Below, piece by piece: positions 1 to 7,590 of a stretch of DNA of 64,000 nucleotides. The notes under the pieces were generated by a model. That model worked only from the letters and a program-made list of their open reading frames with translations, did no database searches and was not told where the DNA came from. The DNA lies in the NCBI GenBank assembly GCA_002747035.1, contig PDRZ01000021.1:1-64000 (forward strand), in the 5' to 3' direction. This DNA comes from Rhodobacterales bacterium (lineage in GTDB: Bacteria; Pseudomonadota; Alphaproteobacteria; Rhodobacterales; Rhodobacteraceae). Made by a program: the position numbers and the translations under genes. Every line of letters begins with the position of its first letter. Position 1 is the first letter of the stretch.

Positions 1-1
1 G

Positions 2-79
2 GAAGACGGCCTGCGTTTCGCCATCCGCGAAGGCGGCCGTACCGTCGGCGCCGGTGTCGTGTCGAAGATCGTGGAGTAA
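2..79 (+). CDS. tuf: Elongation factor Tu, C-terminal end (partial)
   Basis: The window opens inside a gene. The last 25 codons read through GLRFAIREGGRTVGAGVV to the terminal SKIVE and TAA, which is the C-terminus of EF-Tu domain III. EF-Tu delivers aminoacyl-tRNA to the ribosome as a GTP complex. Its place directly ahead of rpsJ is the usual str-S10 junction. The last codons and stop are copied downstream by a 51-bp tandem repeat, and the gene is closed by a strong terminator, so it probably ends its own transcript. Confidence 0.93.
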   Translation, partial: EDGLRFAIREGGRTVGAGVVSKIVE

Positions 80-176
80 CCCACGATCCCGAGACGCGCC
101 ACTTGGGCTGTGTCGAAGATCGTGGAGTAATCCACGATCCCGAGACGCGCCGCTTGGGCTGTGTCGAAGATCGTCG
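59..176. repeat. 51-bp tandem repeat carrying the 3' end of tuf
   Basis: Two full copies (59-109 and 110-160) and a third start (161 to about 174) have an exact 51-bp period. The copies differ at two sites, C/T after the TAA and A/G before CTTGGG. Each full copy contains the last tuf codons with the TAA and a hairpin around it. In copy two the arms GATCGTGGA and TCCACGATC flank a GTAA loop. The array looks like a slippage duplication of the stop-codon hairpin. Confidence 0.9.
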
Positions 177-237
177 TAAGGCGGCAGTGGGCTTGCCACA
201 GGCAAACCTGCGAGAGCCTCAACGGTGACAAACCAGA

Positions 238-266
238 AAGGCCGCTCCGAAAGGGGCGGCCTTTTT
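238..266 (+). terminator. Intrinsic terminator after tuf
   Basis: An 11-bp stem, AAGGCCGCTCC against GGGGCGGCCTT with one wobble, closes a GAAA tetraloop and runs into TTTTT. It separates tuf from the S10 block. Positions 267-497 hold no gene I can support. Confidence 0.9.
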
Positions 267-497
267 CGTTGCAAAGTAGATAGTTGGTCTGAAAATTAGT
301 GTAGAACAGAAATCTTGATCTGACGCCTCGTGGCCGCACCATGGACATATAACAACGAAAGACCAAATATGGGGATCGGTGGCCTGACCCCGATACAAAA
401 ACTGAAAGCAGCTTAGATTCTACTGAAGCGCCCCTCTGAAAATGGGGGGATTACCCCAGAGTGTGCTGTTGAACTTTCCAGCATTCAACATTCCCCC

Positions 498-526
498 TTG
501 CCACATCGCCCAACCCCCGATATATC
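498..526 (+). promoter_or_regulatory. Probable sigma-70 promoter of the rpsJ block
   Basis: The sequence has TTGCCA, a 17-bp spacer and TATATC. Transcription would start near 533 and give a leader of about 120 nt before rpsJ. The same layout occurs ahead of the other ribosomal blocks in the window. Confidence 0.6.
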
Positions 527-548
527 GCGCGAGTTCGCTATTGCGGAC

Positions 549-619
549 GACTCGAAAGCGGGATTCGGTCCCGCTTTCTGAGTTCGACGAGGGCAGGGGG
601 AATGAGCCTCCTGTCGTCC
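549..619 (+). promoter_or_regulatory. Structured leader of the rpsJ operon
   Basis: Positions 549-584 form a stem of 15 base pairs with one bulged U at 579. The inner ten pairs (554-563 with 569-578) are perfect and close a TTCGG loop. A second imperfect helix pairs 586-597 with about 607-618. No T-run follows, so this is not a simple terminator. By analogy with S10 leaders it may be an autoregulatory site, but the E. coli L4 target has a different sequence. Confidence 0.5.
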
Positions 620-653
620 TATCAACTCCAAGGCCTCTGAAAGGGCTGAAGAT

Positions 654-962
654 ATGCAAAGCCAAAACATCCGTATCCGGCTGAAGGCGTTTGACTATCG
701 CGTGCTGGATGCCAGCACCGCCGAGATCGTCAACACCGCCAAACGTACCGGTGCACAGGTGCGCGGGCCCATCCCGCTCCCCAACAAGATCGAAAAATTC
801 ACAGTTCTGCGTGGCCCCCACGTGAACAAAAAGTCCCGCGATCAGTTCGAGATCCGCACGCACAAGCGTCTGCTCGACATCGTGGATCCGACGCCTCAGA
901 CCGTGGACGCGCTGATGAAGCTCGACCTGGCGGCGGGCGTTGACGTTCAGATCTCGGTATAA
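654..962 (+). CDS. rpsJ: 30S ribosomal protein S10
   Basis: The 102-residue product has the full S10 pattern. It starts [16 protein letters not shown], has the central loop [20 protein letters not shown] and ends [18 protein letters not shown]10 sits in the 30S head and also pairs with NusB in antitermination. The ATG follows a GAAAGGG motif at a normal distance. It is the first gene of a four-gene block with rplC, rplD and rplW and is preceded by its own promoter and folded leader. Length is normal for the family. Confidence 0.98.
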   Translation: MQSQNIRIRLKAFDYRVLDASTAEIVNTAKRTGAQVRGPIPLPNKIEKFTVLRGPHVNKKSRDQFEIRTHKRLLDIVDPTPQTVDALMKLDLAAGVDVQISV

Positions 963-972
963 GGAGATCGTG

Positions 973-1707
973 ATGCGTTCTGGAATTATTGCAAAGAAAG
1001 TCGGCATGACCCGGCTTTTCATGGAAGACGGCAAGCAGATCCCTGTGACCGTTCTCCAACTCGAAGGTCTTCAGGTTGTGGACCAGCGCACCAGCGAGCG
1101 CGACGGCTATACCGCCGTTCAGCTGGGTGCCGGTGCGGCCAAGGCCAAGCGTACCTCCAAAGCCATGCGTGGCCACTTCGCAGCAGCGAAAGTGGAACCC
1201 AAGCGCAAGGTTGCCGAGTTCCGCGTCTCCGAAGACAACCTCATCGCCGTTGGCGAAGAGATTTCTGCCGAGCATTACATTGCCGGTCAGAAGGTCGACG
1301 TTGCGGGCACCTCGATCGGTAAAGGGTTTGCCGGTGCGATGAAGCGCCATAACTTTGGCGGTCTGCGTGCGTCGCACGGTGTGTCGATCAGCCACCGTTC
1401 GCACGGTTCGACCGGTCAGTGTCAGGACCCGGGCAAAGTCTTCAAAGGTAAGAAGATGGCCGGCCACATGGGTGCCGTTCGTGTGACAACCCAAAACCTG
1501 GAAGTGGTGAAAACCGATGCCGAGCGTGGCCTGGTGTTCATCAAGGGCGCCGTGCCCGGTTCCAAAGGTGGTTGGGTGACCGTCAAGGACGCTGTGAAAA
1601 AGAAACTTCCTGATGGCGTGCCGTTCCCGGCCGCTCTGAAATCGGCTGCGGCACCTGCTGCAGAAGCACCTGCGGAAGAAGCACCCGCGGAAGGTGGTGA
1701 AGCATGA
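973..1707 (+). CDS. rplC: 50S ribosomal protein L3
   Basis: The 244-residue protein starts [15 protein letters not shown] and contains the L3 signature around [14 protein letters not shown]3 nucleates 50S assembly near the peptidyl-transferase entrance. The ATG at 973 is chosen because AAGGAG lies five bases upstream, immediately after the rpsJ stop; an upstream in-frame start would overlap rpsJ. The C-terminus carries an extra Ala/Glu/Pro-rich tail of about 25 residues (from around residue 220) that E. coli L3 lacks. Its stop overlaps the rplD start by four bases. Confidence 0.98.
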   Translation: MRSGIIAKKVGMTRLFMEDGKQIPVTVLQLEGLQVVDQRTSERDGYTAVQLGAGAAKAKRTSKAMRGHFAAAKVEPKRKVAEFRVSEDNLIAVGEEISAEHYIAGQKVDVAGTSIGKGFAGAMKRHNFGGLRASHGVSISHRSHGSTGQCQDPGKVFKGKKMAGHMGAVRVTTQNLEVVKTDAERGLVFIKGAVPGSKGGWVTVKDAVKKKLPDGVPFPAALKSAAAPAAEAPAEEAPAEGGEA

Positions 1708-2321
1708 AACTTGACGTGATCAAACTGGACGGCGGCAAGGCCGGGTCGGTGGACCTGTCCGAAGATCTGTTCGGCCTGGAACCCCGCGCGGATATCCTGC
1801 ACCGTGTCGTCCGCTGGCAGCGCAACAACGCGCAGCAGGGCACCCACAAGGTCAAAACCCGTTCGGAAACCTCCTATTCGACCAAAAAGATCTATCGCCA
1901 AAAAGGCACCGGTGGCGCACGTCACGGTGACCGTAACGCGCCGATCTTCCGCAAAGGTGGTATCTACAAGGGTCCGACCCCGCGTTCGCACGGTCATGAC
2001 CTGCCCAAGAAGTTCCGCAAGCTTGGTCTCAAGCACGCACTGTCGGCGAAAGCCAAGGCAGGCGAGCTGGTGATCATTGAAGACGCGGCATCCGAAGGCA
2101 AAACCTCGGCTCTGGCCAAACAGGTCAAGAACCTGGGCTGGAAACGCGCCCTGATCATTGATGGCGCTGCCGTCAACGAAGGGTTCGCCCAGGCCGCACG
2201 CAACATCGAGGGTCTGGATATCCTGCCGACGATGGGCGCAAACGTATATGACATCCTCAAGCGTGACACCCTGGTGATCACCAAAGCAGGTGTCGAAGCT
2301 CTGGAGGCTCGCCTGAAATGA
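1704..2321 (+). CDS. rplD: 50S ribosomal protein L4
   Basis: The 205-residue product has the L4 core with the exit-tunnel loop. Basic segments [12 protein letters not shown] and [19 protein letters not shown] lie near residues 50-75. L4 binds 23S rRNA and in enterobacteria also represses the S10 operon. The start overlaps the rplC stop as ATGA and the stop overlaps rplW in the same way, so translation of the three genes is probably coupled. Confidence 0.98.
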   Translation: MKLDVIKLDGGKAGSVDLSEDLFGLEPRADILHRVVRWQRNNAQQGTHKVKTRSETSYSTKKIYRQKGTGGARHGDRNAPIFRKGGIYKGPTPRSHGHDLPKKFRKLGLKHALSAKAKAGELVIIEDAASEGKTSALAKQVKNLGWKRALIIDGAAVNEGFAQAARNIEGLDILPTMGANVYDILKRDTLVITKAGVEALEARLK

Positions 2322-2614
2322 GTGCCGAAGCAAAACACTATGACGTGATCCGCAAGCCGGTTATCACCGAGAAGGCAACCATGGCCTCCGAGGCCAACGC
2401 GGTTGTGTTCGAAGTGGCAATCGACGCCAACAAACCCGCCATCAAAGAGGCCGTTGAGGCCCTGTTTGGTGTGAAGGTCAAGGCCGTGAACACCACCATC
2501 ACCAAAGGTAAGGTGAAACGGTTCCGTGGCCAGTTGGGTAAGCGCAAAGACGTGAAAAAGGCCTATGTCACCCTGGAAGAAGGCAACACGATCGACATTT
2601 CGACCGGGTTGTGA
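2318..2614 (+). CDS. rplW: 50S ribosomal protein L23
   Basis: The 98-residue protein begins [16 protein letters not shown], the L23 signature, and ends in the usual beta hairpin. L23 lies at the tunnel exit and docks trigger factor and SRP. It overlaps rplD by four bases and is the last gene of this block. Normally rplB would follow at once, but here a terminator and an oppositely oriented oxygenase gene intervene. Confidence 0.98.
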   Translation: MSAEAKHYDVIRKPVITEKATMASEANAVVFEVAIDANKPAIKEAVEALFGVKVKAVNTTITKGKVKRFRGQLGKRKDVKKAYVTLEEGNTIDISTGL

Positions 2615-2651
2615 GTGGGTGCTGGGCAGGTTGCCCACCCTATGAGATTTG

Positions 2652-2684
2652 AAAAGCCCCCCGGTATGTGCCGGGGGGCTTTTT
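2652..2684 (+). terminator. Intrinsic terminator after rplW
   Basis: A perfect 13-bp stem, AAAAGCCCCCCGG against CCGGGGGGCTTTT, closes a TATGTG loop and ends in a T-run. It truncates the S10 operon after its fourth ribosomal gene. Confidence 0.92.
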
Positions 2685-2707
2685 ATGTGGCAGGGTGTCA
2701 GAGGGGA

Positions 2708-3487
2708 TTAGCCCGTCCGCCCGTAGAACGTCATCCGGGCCTCTTTTGAGAGCGACACCCCCGGCTCTGCGTTATAAGCCAGCACGGCGAGCATCCGCGT
2801 GCGTTCCCCCTCATTCGGGGCCACCCGGTGCATGGCATTACGGCCGCGGAAGAAAATCAGCGTCCCGGCCTCGGCCCGCTGGGTTTTGACCGGGGTTTTG
2901 CCATCAAGGATGTCATCCACCGCCGCGAAATTCATATCGCCCGCATCCGCATCCCGCACGTTTTCGACATATTCAAACTGCCCACCCTTTTCGGGGGGCT
3001 GAACCATGAGGGTGATCGAAAAGGACGAATTGTCAAAATGCCAGCCCAGTTCTTCGCCGGTGCGGGCAAAGTGCAGGTTGATCGACGAAAGCGGGTCCGC
3101 ATAGGGATAGAGCGCCTTTTCGCCGAGGACATGGCACAGGAAATCCCGGAATAGTTCGGAATTATAAAGCGTCCGCAGGGCCGAATCCCCGGGGATCAGA
3201 TCGTCGGTGATACAGCCCTTGGACGACACCACTATCCGATTGCGGGCATGGTCGCTCGGATAGGTCGGGTCCGGCGCGCTGAGATAGACCGTGTGCTCTT
3301 CGCGGTTGGCATAGACTTTGTCCTCATTCGCAATGCCCTCGGCCCGGATGGCCTCAATCGCGGAATCCAGAACAAAACCCGGCATGGCCAACGCTCCGGT
3401 CTTGTCAAACTCTGCCTTGCACGCGTCGCGAAACGCCGGATCGGCAATCGGATAGGTTTTGAGATCAACAATGTTTTCAAGCGTCAT
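2708..3487 (-). CDS. BesD/HalD-like Fe(II)/2-oxoglutarate oxygenase
   Basis: The 259-residue protein has a double-stranded beta-helix oxygenase core. The segment GWHFDNSSFSITLMVQPPE places metal ligands at about H150 and D152, the distal ligand is about H220 (FRGRNAMHRV), and R231 is a candidate 2-oxoglutarate anchor. The layout resembles BesD/HalD amino-acid halogenases. Those have Gly instead of Asp in the HxD triad, so retention of Asp predicts hydroxylation rather than chlorination. The substrate is unknown. The ATG at 3487 is favoured because the 15 residues of a longer start do not look like part of the fold. The gene sits alone on the minus strand between rplW and rplB. Confidence 0.8.
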   Translation of the reverse strand: MTLENIVDLKTYPIADPAFRDACKAEFDKTGALAMPGFVLDSAIEAIRAEGIANEDKVYANREEHTVYLSAPDPTYPSDHARNRIVVSSKGCITDDLIPGDSALRTLYNSELFRDFLCHVLGEKALYPYADPLSSINLHFARTGEELGWHFDNSSFSITLMVQPPEKGGQFEYVENVRDADAGDMNFAAVDDILDGKTPVKTQRAEAGTLIFFRGRNAMHRVAPNEGERTRMLAVLAYNAEPGVSLSKEARMTFYGRTG

Positions 3488-3730
3488 GGGCTTTCCAATC
3501 CTGGCTGGGTGGTTGCCAGCGCACGAAAGCAAGCTTGGCGCGCCTTTGCAAGTGGTGCCGGCTCAGGTGGGGGAATTGGCCGCAGGCCGCCATGCGCCGT
3601 TGATACAGGTCCGGGGTCAGGTCGGCAAAGGCCCAAAGAAATAAGACGCATCCTATAGACACCCCCCATCATCCCTGTTACATCCGCCCGGTCGCTGGCT
3701 TTGGGATTCGTCCTCAGGCCTGTTGATGTT

Positions 3731-3760
3731 TTGAATCGGGCACCTTCGGGGGCCTATACC
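3731..3760 (+). promoter_or_regulatory. Probable promoter of the rplB block
   Basis: TTGAAT and TATACC are separated by 18 bp, about 70 bp ahead of rplB. The -10 region lies at the end of the first copy of an 18-bp direct repeat. A short GGCGGGC/GCCCGCC hairpin at 3788-3804 falls in the leader. Confidence 0.55.
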
Positions 3761-3781
3761 TTTGGCACCTACGGGGGCCTA
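3739..3781. repeat. 18-bp direct repeat in the rplB promoter region
   Basis: Positions 3739-3756 and 3764-3781 match in 17 of 18 bases (GGCACCT, then T or A, then CGGGGGCCTA) with a 25-bp period. The repeat overlaps the -10 element. It could be a duplicated promoter segment or a paired regulator site. Confidence 0.7.
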
Positions 3782-3830
3782 ACTCATAGGCGGGCATGGC
3801 CCGCCGCTTGCTAAACGGAAGACAGAAAGC

Positions 3831-4673
3831 ATGGCACTCAAGTCGTATAAGCCGACGACGCCGGGCCAGCGCGGGCTGGTGCTGATTGACCGTTCGGAGC
3901 TTTGGAAAGGACGTCCTGTCAAATCCCTCACCGAGGGTTTGACCAAGTCGGGCGGTCGGAACAATACCGGACGTATCACATCGCGTCGTCGCGGTGGTGG
4001 GGCAAAACGCCTTTACCGGATCGTAGACTTCAAACGTAACAAATTTGATGTGGCGGCCACCGTCGAGCGGATCGAATACGATCCGAACCGGACCGCCTTC
4101 ATCGCGCTGGTCAAATACGAGGATGGCGAACAGGCCTATATCCTCGCGCCTCAGCGTCTGGCCGTTGGTGACCAGGTCATCGCAAGCGCCAAAGCCGACA
4201 TCAAGCCGGGCAACGCAATGCCGTTCAGCGGCCTGCCGATCGGGACCATTGTTCACAACATCGAACTGAAACCCGGCAAGGGTGGTCAGATTGCCCGCGC
4301 CGCAGGTACATATGCCCAGTTCGTTGGCCGTGACGGTGGGTATGCCCAGATCCGTCTGAGCTCGGGCGAGCTGCGCCTTGTGCGTCAGGAGTGCATGGCC
4401 ACCGTGGGTGCCGTGTCCAACCCCGACAATTCCAACCAGAACTTCGGTAAAGCCGGTCGTATGCGCCACAAGGGCATCCGTCCGTCGGTTCGTGGTGTTG
4501 TCATGAACCCGATCGACCACCCGCACGGTGGTGGTGAAGGCCGGACTTCGGGTGGTCGTCACCCGGTGACCCCGTGGGGCAAGCCGACCAAGGGTGCGCG
4601 CACTCGCAACAAGAACAAAGCGTCGCAAAAGCTGATCATCCGCTCGCGTCACGCCAAGAAGAAGGGGCGTTAA
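3831..4673 (+). CDS. rplB: 50S ribosomal protein L2
   Basis: The 280-residue product starts [14 protein letters not shown] and contains the C-terminal L2 signature [21 protein letters not shown]2 is a primary 23S rRNA binder needed for subunit association and peptidyl transfer. The start is preceded by a GGAAGA motif. It heads a block with rpsS, rplV, rpsC and rplP and has its own promoter because the upstream S10 genes are terminated. Confidence 0.98.
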   Translation: MALKSYKPTTPGQRGLVLIDRSELWKGRPVKSLTEGLTKSGGRNNTGRITSRRRGGGAKRLYRIVDFKRNKFDVAATVERIEYDPNRTAFIALVKYEDGEQAYILAPQRLAVGDQVIASAKADIKPGNAMPFSGLPIGTIVHNIELKPGKGGQIARAAGTYAQFVGRDGGYAQIRLSSGELRLVRQECMATVGAVSNPDNSNQNFGKAGRMRHKGIRPSVRGVVMNPIDHPHGGGEGRTSGGRHPVTPWGKPTKGARTRNKNKASQKLIIRSRHAKKKGR

Positions 4674-4676
4674 TAT

Positions 4677-4955
4677 ATGTCTCGCTCTGTATGGAAAGGT
4701 CCTTTCGTCGATGCTTACGTGCTGAAAAAAGCCGAAGCAGCGCGCGAGTCGGGCCGCAACGAAGTTATCAAGATCTGGTCGCGCCGCTCGACGATCCTGC
4801 CCCAATTCGTGGGCCTGACGTTTGGCGTTTACAACGGTCAGAAACACATCACTGTCAACGTCACGGAAGACATGATTGGTCAGAAGTTCGGTGAATATTC
4901 GCCGACCCGTACCTATTATGGTCACGCCGCTGACAAAAAAGCGAAGCGGAAGTAA
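4677..4955 (+). CDS. rpsS: 30S ribosomal protein S19
   Basis: The 92-residue protein starts [19 protein letters not shown] and includes [13 protein letters not shown] and [13 protein letters not shown], diagnostic of S19. It binds the 30S head with S13. Only three bases separate it from rplB, and its ribosome site lies over the end of rplB. The gene is full length. Confidence 0.98.
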   Translation: MSRSVWKGPFVDAYVLKKAEAARESGRNEVIKIWSRRSTILPQFVGLTFGVYNGQKHITVNVTEDMIGQKFGEYSPTRTYYGHAADKKAKRK

Positions 4956-4958
4956 GTC

Positions 4959-5339
4959 ATGGGCAAGGCAAAGAATCCCCGCCGCGTGGCCGACAACGAA
5001 GCAATGGCGAAAACCCGCATGCTTCGTACAAGCCCGCAAAAACTGAACCTGGTGGCCGCGATGATCCGTGGCAAGAAGGTGGACAAGGCCCTCGTGGACC
5101 TGACCTTCTCGAAAAAGCGGATCGCCGAGGATGTGAAGAAATGTCTTCAGTCCGCGATTGCGAACGCCGAAAACAACCACAACCTGGACGTGGACGAGCT
5201 GATCGTGGCGGAAGCCTATGTCGGCAAGAACCTGACCATGAAACGCGGTCGCCCGCGCGCCCGTGGCCGGTTTGGCAAGATCATCAAGCCGTTTTCGGAA
5301 TTGACGATCAAGGTACGTCAGATTGAGGAGCAAGCCTAA
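4959..5339 (+). CDS. rplV: 50S ribosomal protein L22
   Basis: The 126-residue protein carries the L22 core ([25 protein letters not shown]) and the long tunnel hairpin with the basic segment [15 protein letters not shown]. It lines the nascent-peptide tunnel opposite L4; changes in this hairpin are a known route to macrolide resistance. It begins three bases after rpsS, and its stop shares a base with the rpsC start. Confidence 0.98.
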   Translation: MGKAKNPRRVADNEAMAKTRMLRTSPQKLNLVAAMIRGKKVDKALVDLTFSKKRIAEDVKKCLQSAIANAENNHNLDVDELIVAEAYVGKNLTMKRGRPRARGRFGKIIKPFSELTIKVRQIEEQA

Positions 5340-6046
5340 TGGGTAACAAAGTCAATCCGATCGGCATGCGCCTTCAGGTCAACCGTACCTGGGACAGCCG
5401 TTGGTACGCCAACACCAAGGATTTCGGTGATCTTCTGTTGGAAGACATCAAGATCCGCGAATTTATCGGTGTTGAGTGCAAGCAAGCGGGCGTGGCCCGT
5501 GTGATCATCGAACGCCCGCATAAAAAGTGCCGGGTGACGATCCACACCGCGCGCCCTGGCGTGATCATTGGCAAGAAAGGCGCGGATATCGAAACTCTGC
5601 GCAAGAAGATTGCCAACATGACTGACAGCGAACTGCACCTCAACATCGTTGAAGTGCGCAAGCCCGAACTGGACGCGGCCTTGGTCGCCGAAGGTATCGC
5701 GCAACAGCTTGAGCGTCGTGTTTCGTTCCGCCGCGCAATGAAGCGTTCGGTTCAAAGCGCAATGCGCATGGGTGCCCTGGGTATCCGGGTCAACGTTGCG
5801 GGCCGCCTTGGTGGTGCCGAGATCGCCCGGACCGAATGGTATCGTGAAGGCCGCGTGCCGCTTCACACCCTGCGGGCCGACATCGATTACGCACACGCCG
5901 AAGGCATGACCGCCTATGGTATCATTGGTATCAAGGTCTGGATCTTCAAAGGCGAGATCATGGAACATGATCCGCAGGCGCGTGACCGTAAAGCACAGGA
6001 ACTCCAGGATGGCCCTGCACCGCGTGGTGCTGGCGGTCGCCGCTAA
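5339..6046 (+). CDS. rpsC: 30S ribosomal protein S3
   Basis: The 235-residue product begins [21 protein letters not shown]. It has a type II KH domain with [20 protein letters not shown] near residues 75-95. S3 lines the mRNA entry channel and takes part in helicase activity. The C-terminal tail is short and basic. Translation probably re-initiates from rplV through the TAATG junction. Confidence 0.98.
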   Translation: MGNKVNPIGMRLQVNRTWDSRWYANTKDFGDLLLEDIKIREFIGVECKQAGVARVIIERPHKKCRVTIHTARPGVIIGKKGADIETLRKKIANMTDSELHLNIVEVRKPELDAALVAEGIAQQLERRVSFRRAMKRSVQSAMRMGALGIRVNVAGRLGGAEIARTEWYREGRVPLHTLRADIDYAHAEGMTAYGIIGIKVWIFKGEIMEHDPQARDRKAQELQDGPAPRGAGGRR

Positions 6047-6058
6047 GGAGGTAAAGAG

Positions 6059-6472
6059 ATGCTTCAACCAAAGCGTACCAAATTCCGCAAAATGCACAAA
6101 GGCCGGATCAAAGGTCTTGCAAAAGGCGGTTCCGATCTGAACTTCGGCTCCTATGGTCTTAAGGCAACCACGCCCGAGCGTGTAACCGCCCGCCAGATCG
6201 AAGCAGCCCGTCGTGCCATGACGCGTCATATGAAACGTCAGGGCCGTGTATGGATCCGTATCTTCCCGGATACCCCCGTGACAGCCAAGCCCATCGAAGT
6301 GCGTATGGGTAAAGGTAAGGGGTCCGTAGACCGCTGGGTTTGCAAGGTAAAGCCGGGCCGCGTGATGTTTGAAATCGACGGCGTGAATGACGATGTCGCC
6401 CGCGAGGCGCTGCGTCTTGCTGCGATGAAACTGCCGGTGAAAACCCGCGTGATCGTGCGCGAAGACTGGTAA
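6059..6472 (+). CDS. rplP: 50S ribosomal protein L16
   Basis: The 137-residue protein begins [21 protein letters not shown]. It has the L16 motif [22 protein letters not shown] and the GKGKG loop. L16 organises the A-site tRNA elbow. The start has a strong AAGGAGG site at 6046-6052. It ends the second S10 sub-block, whereas in the classical order rpmC would follow directly. Confidence 0.98.
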   Translation: MLQPKRTKFRKMHKGRIKGLAKGGSDLNFGSYGLKATTPERVTARQIEAARRAMTRHMKRQGRVWIRIFPDTPVTAKPIEVRMGKGKGSVDRWVCKVKPGRVMFEIDGVNDDVAREALRLAAMKLPVKTRVIVREDW

Positions 6473-6502
6473 ACCGGTTTCGCACCAAGCGACGAAAAGA
6501 TT

Positions 6503-6540
6503 ACCCCCGTGCGAGAAGTCGCGCGGGGGTGTTTGTTTTT
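6503..6540 (+). terminator. Intrinsic terminator after rplP
   Basis: The 11-bp stem ACCCCCGTGCG against CGCGCGGGGGT has one G-U pair and an AGAAGT loop. It is followed by GTTTGTTTTT. Confidence 0.9.
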
Positions 6541-6604
6541 GGGCGTGGATGAGATGATGATTGACAGGGGCACACGATTTCAACAGTGAGTGCCAAGGAT
6601 TTTA

Positions 6605-6715
6605 AAGCGTTTCCAGTTGTTGTTGGATCACAGCAAGAGCTGGAAACGTCCACATCCCTACTGTGTCGCGCAGCGTTTCCGCATCACGCAGAGTCAACGT
6701 GATGCGGAAACGCTT
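6605..6715. mobile_element. MITE-like palindromic element, 111 bp (A'-B composite)
   Basis: The terminal inverted repeats are AAGCGTTTCC and GGAAACGCTT, and both ends are flanked by TA (6603-6604 and 6716-6717). The left half is a palindrome with a GGATCACAGCAA core. A spacer starting CACATCCCTACTGTGT follows. The right half is the B palindrome with TTTCCGCATCACG...CGTGATGCGGAAA arms. There is no coding capacity. Relatives lie at seven other places in this window. Confidence 0.8.
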
Positions 6716-6744
6716 TAGATAAAATTCTTGGTCCAGCCGCGCCG

Positions 6745-7464
6745 TCAGAGCAGTGAAATTCGGGCGCGGGTTGATAGCGCCTGTTGCTCAATCCGCTTGG
6801 CCGCGCCGATATGCCAGCCCAATCCGGGTTGCCCGTTTTTGGCGGCAGCGCCGAGGTTTTGCGCTGAAAGGCGTGCTTTGTGCGCGCTGTCGGTTAGGGC
6901 CAGTGCCAGTTTCGCGCGCGCGTCGCGTATGGCAGCAACGCGCTTCTCGTAGCGCGCTTCGCTCATCGTTCCAGCTTCCTGCTCACGTTTGAGCTGTGCC
7001 AATTCCGCGTCTTGCTGGGCCAGGATGCCGGGTAGGGTCTGAGCCACTTCGTCAAGCGCGGAATTGTTGCGGCGGATGGATTTGACCATATCGCTGGCAT
7101 TCACCTGGGCGATCCGCTTTTCTAACTGCTTATTTCCATATGTCCGCCCCATCAACGCACCACTTATACCGCCTGCTGCCGCTCCGACGACGCAATCCTG
7201 AGCACTGCTGGCAGTCGCAATCGCCAACCCGCAGCCCACAGCGGCACCGATCATGGCACCTTTGCCTGTCGATTTGCGAACCATATCGTCGGCCAGCCGG
7301 GTCAGGCTTGTTGCCTGCTCATCCAGCAGCGCGGCGTCGAAACTGCCGCTTTGAAACAGGGCGGGGCCGGTATTCAGCCGTGTTGCGGTTGACTGAGTTT
7401 CGCCACAGGCCACGAGCGGGGCAAGAGCCAAGAGGGGGAGGATTCGGAAAATGCGGGGTGTCAT
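6745..7464 (-). CDS. Glycine-zipper lipoprotein
   Basis: The 239-residue protein begins with a lipoprotein signal, TPRIFRILPLLALAPLVAC, with lipobox LVAC at about residue 20, so it should be acylated and exported. Residues 67-110 form a Gly/Ala-rich hydrophobic double segment typical of glycine-zipper outer-membrane lipoproteins. The rest is helical and charged and probably coiled coil (around 110-190). The start is set by the signal sequence; a longer reading would bury it. The exact function is unknown. It is downstream of the TIGR02466 gene on the same strand and could share its transcript. Confidence 0.7.
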   Translation of the reverse strand: MTPRIFRILPLLALAPLVACGETQSTATRLNTGPALFQSGSFDAALLDEQATSLTRLADDMVRKSTGKGAMIGAAVGCGLAIATASSAQDCVVGAAAGGISGALMGRTYGNKQLEKRIAQVNASDMVKSIRRNNSALDEVAQTLPGILAQQDAELAQLKREQEAGTMSEARYEKRVAAIRDARAKLALALTDSAHKARLSAQNLGAAAKNGQPGLGWHIGAAKRIEQQALSTRARISLL

Positions 7465-7590
7465 GGGGTCAGTACCTGTCGTTGTAACAGAGACTGGATA
7501 TGAGGTCATTGTGGCCGATTTGGGGCCAATTGCAAAAAATGTCTGGAATTGTCGTGCGTTTCGCAACCACGACCTGAAAAGGTCGCGGTG

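Noticed and set aside
420-1034. Minus-strand frame of 204 codons over the rpsJ leader and rpsJ
   Set aside because: Antisense to rpsJ and to its leader hairpin; no recognisable protein.
2708-3487. Calling the BesD-like protein a halogenase
   Set aside because: Known halogenases of this fold have Gly or Ala in place of the metal-binding Asp; here HFD keeps Asp.
3714-5333. Open frame of 539 codons on the minus strand across rplB, rpsS and rplV
   Set aside because: It is antisense to three certain ribosomal genes, has no family signature and reflects the codon bias of the real genes.
6605-6715. Treating the palindromic elements as ordinary intrinsic terminators
   Set aside because: Several lie after genes, but they lack T-runs, several real terminators lie beside them (24542-24576, 39538-39572), and one is nested in another with TA duplication.
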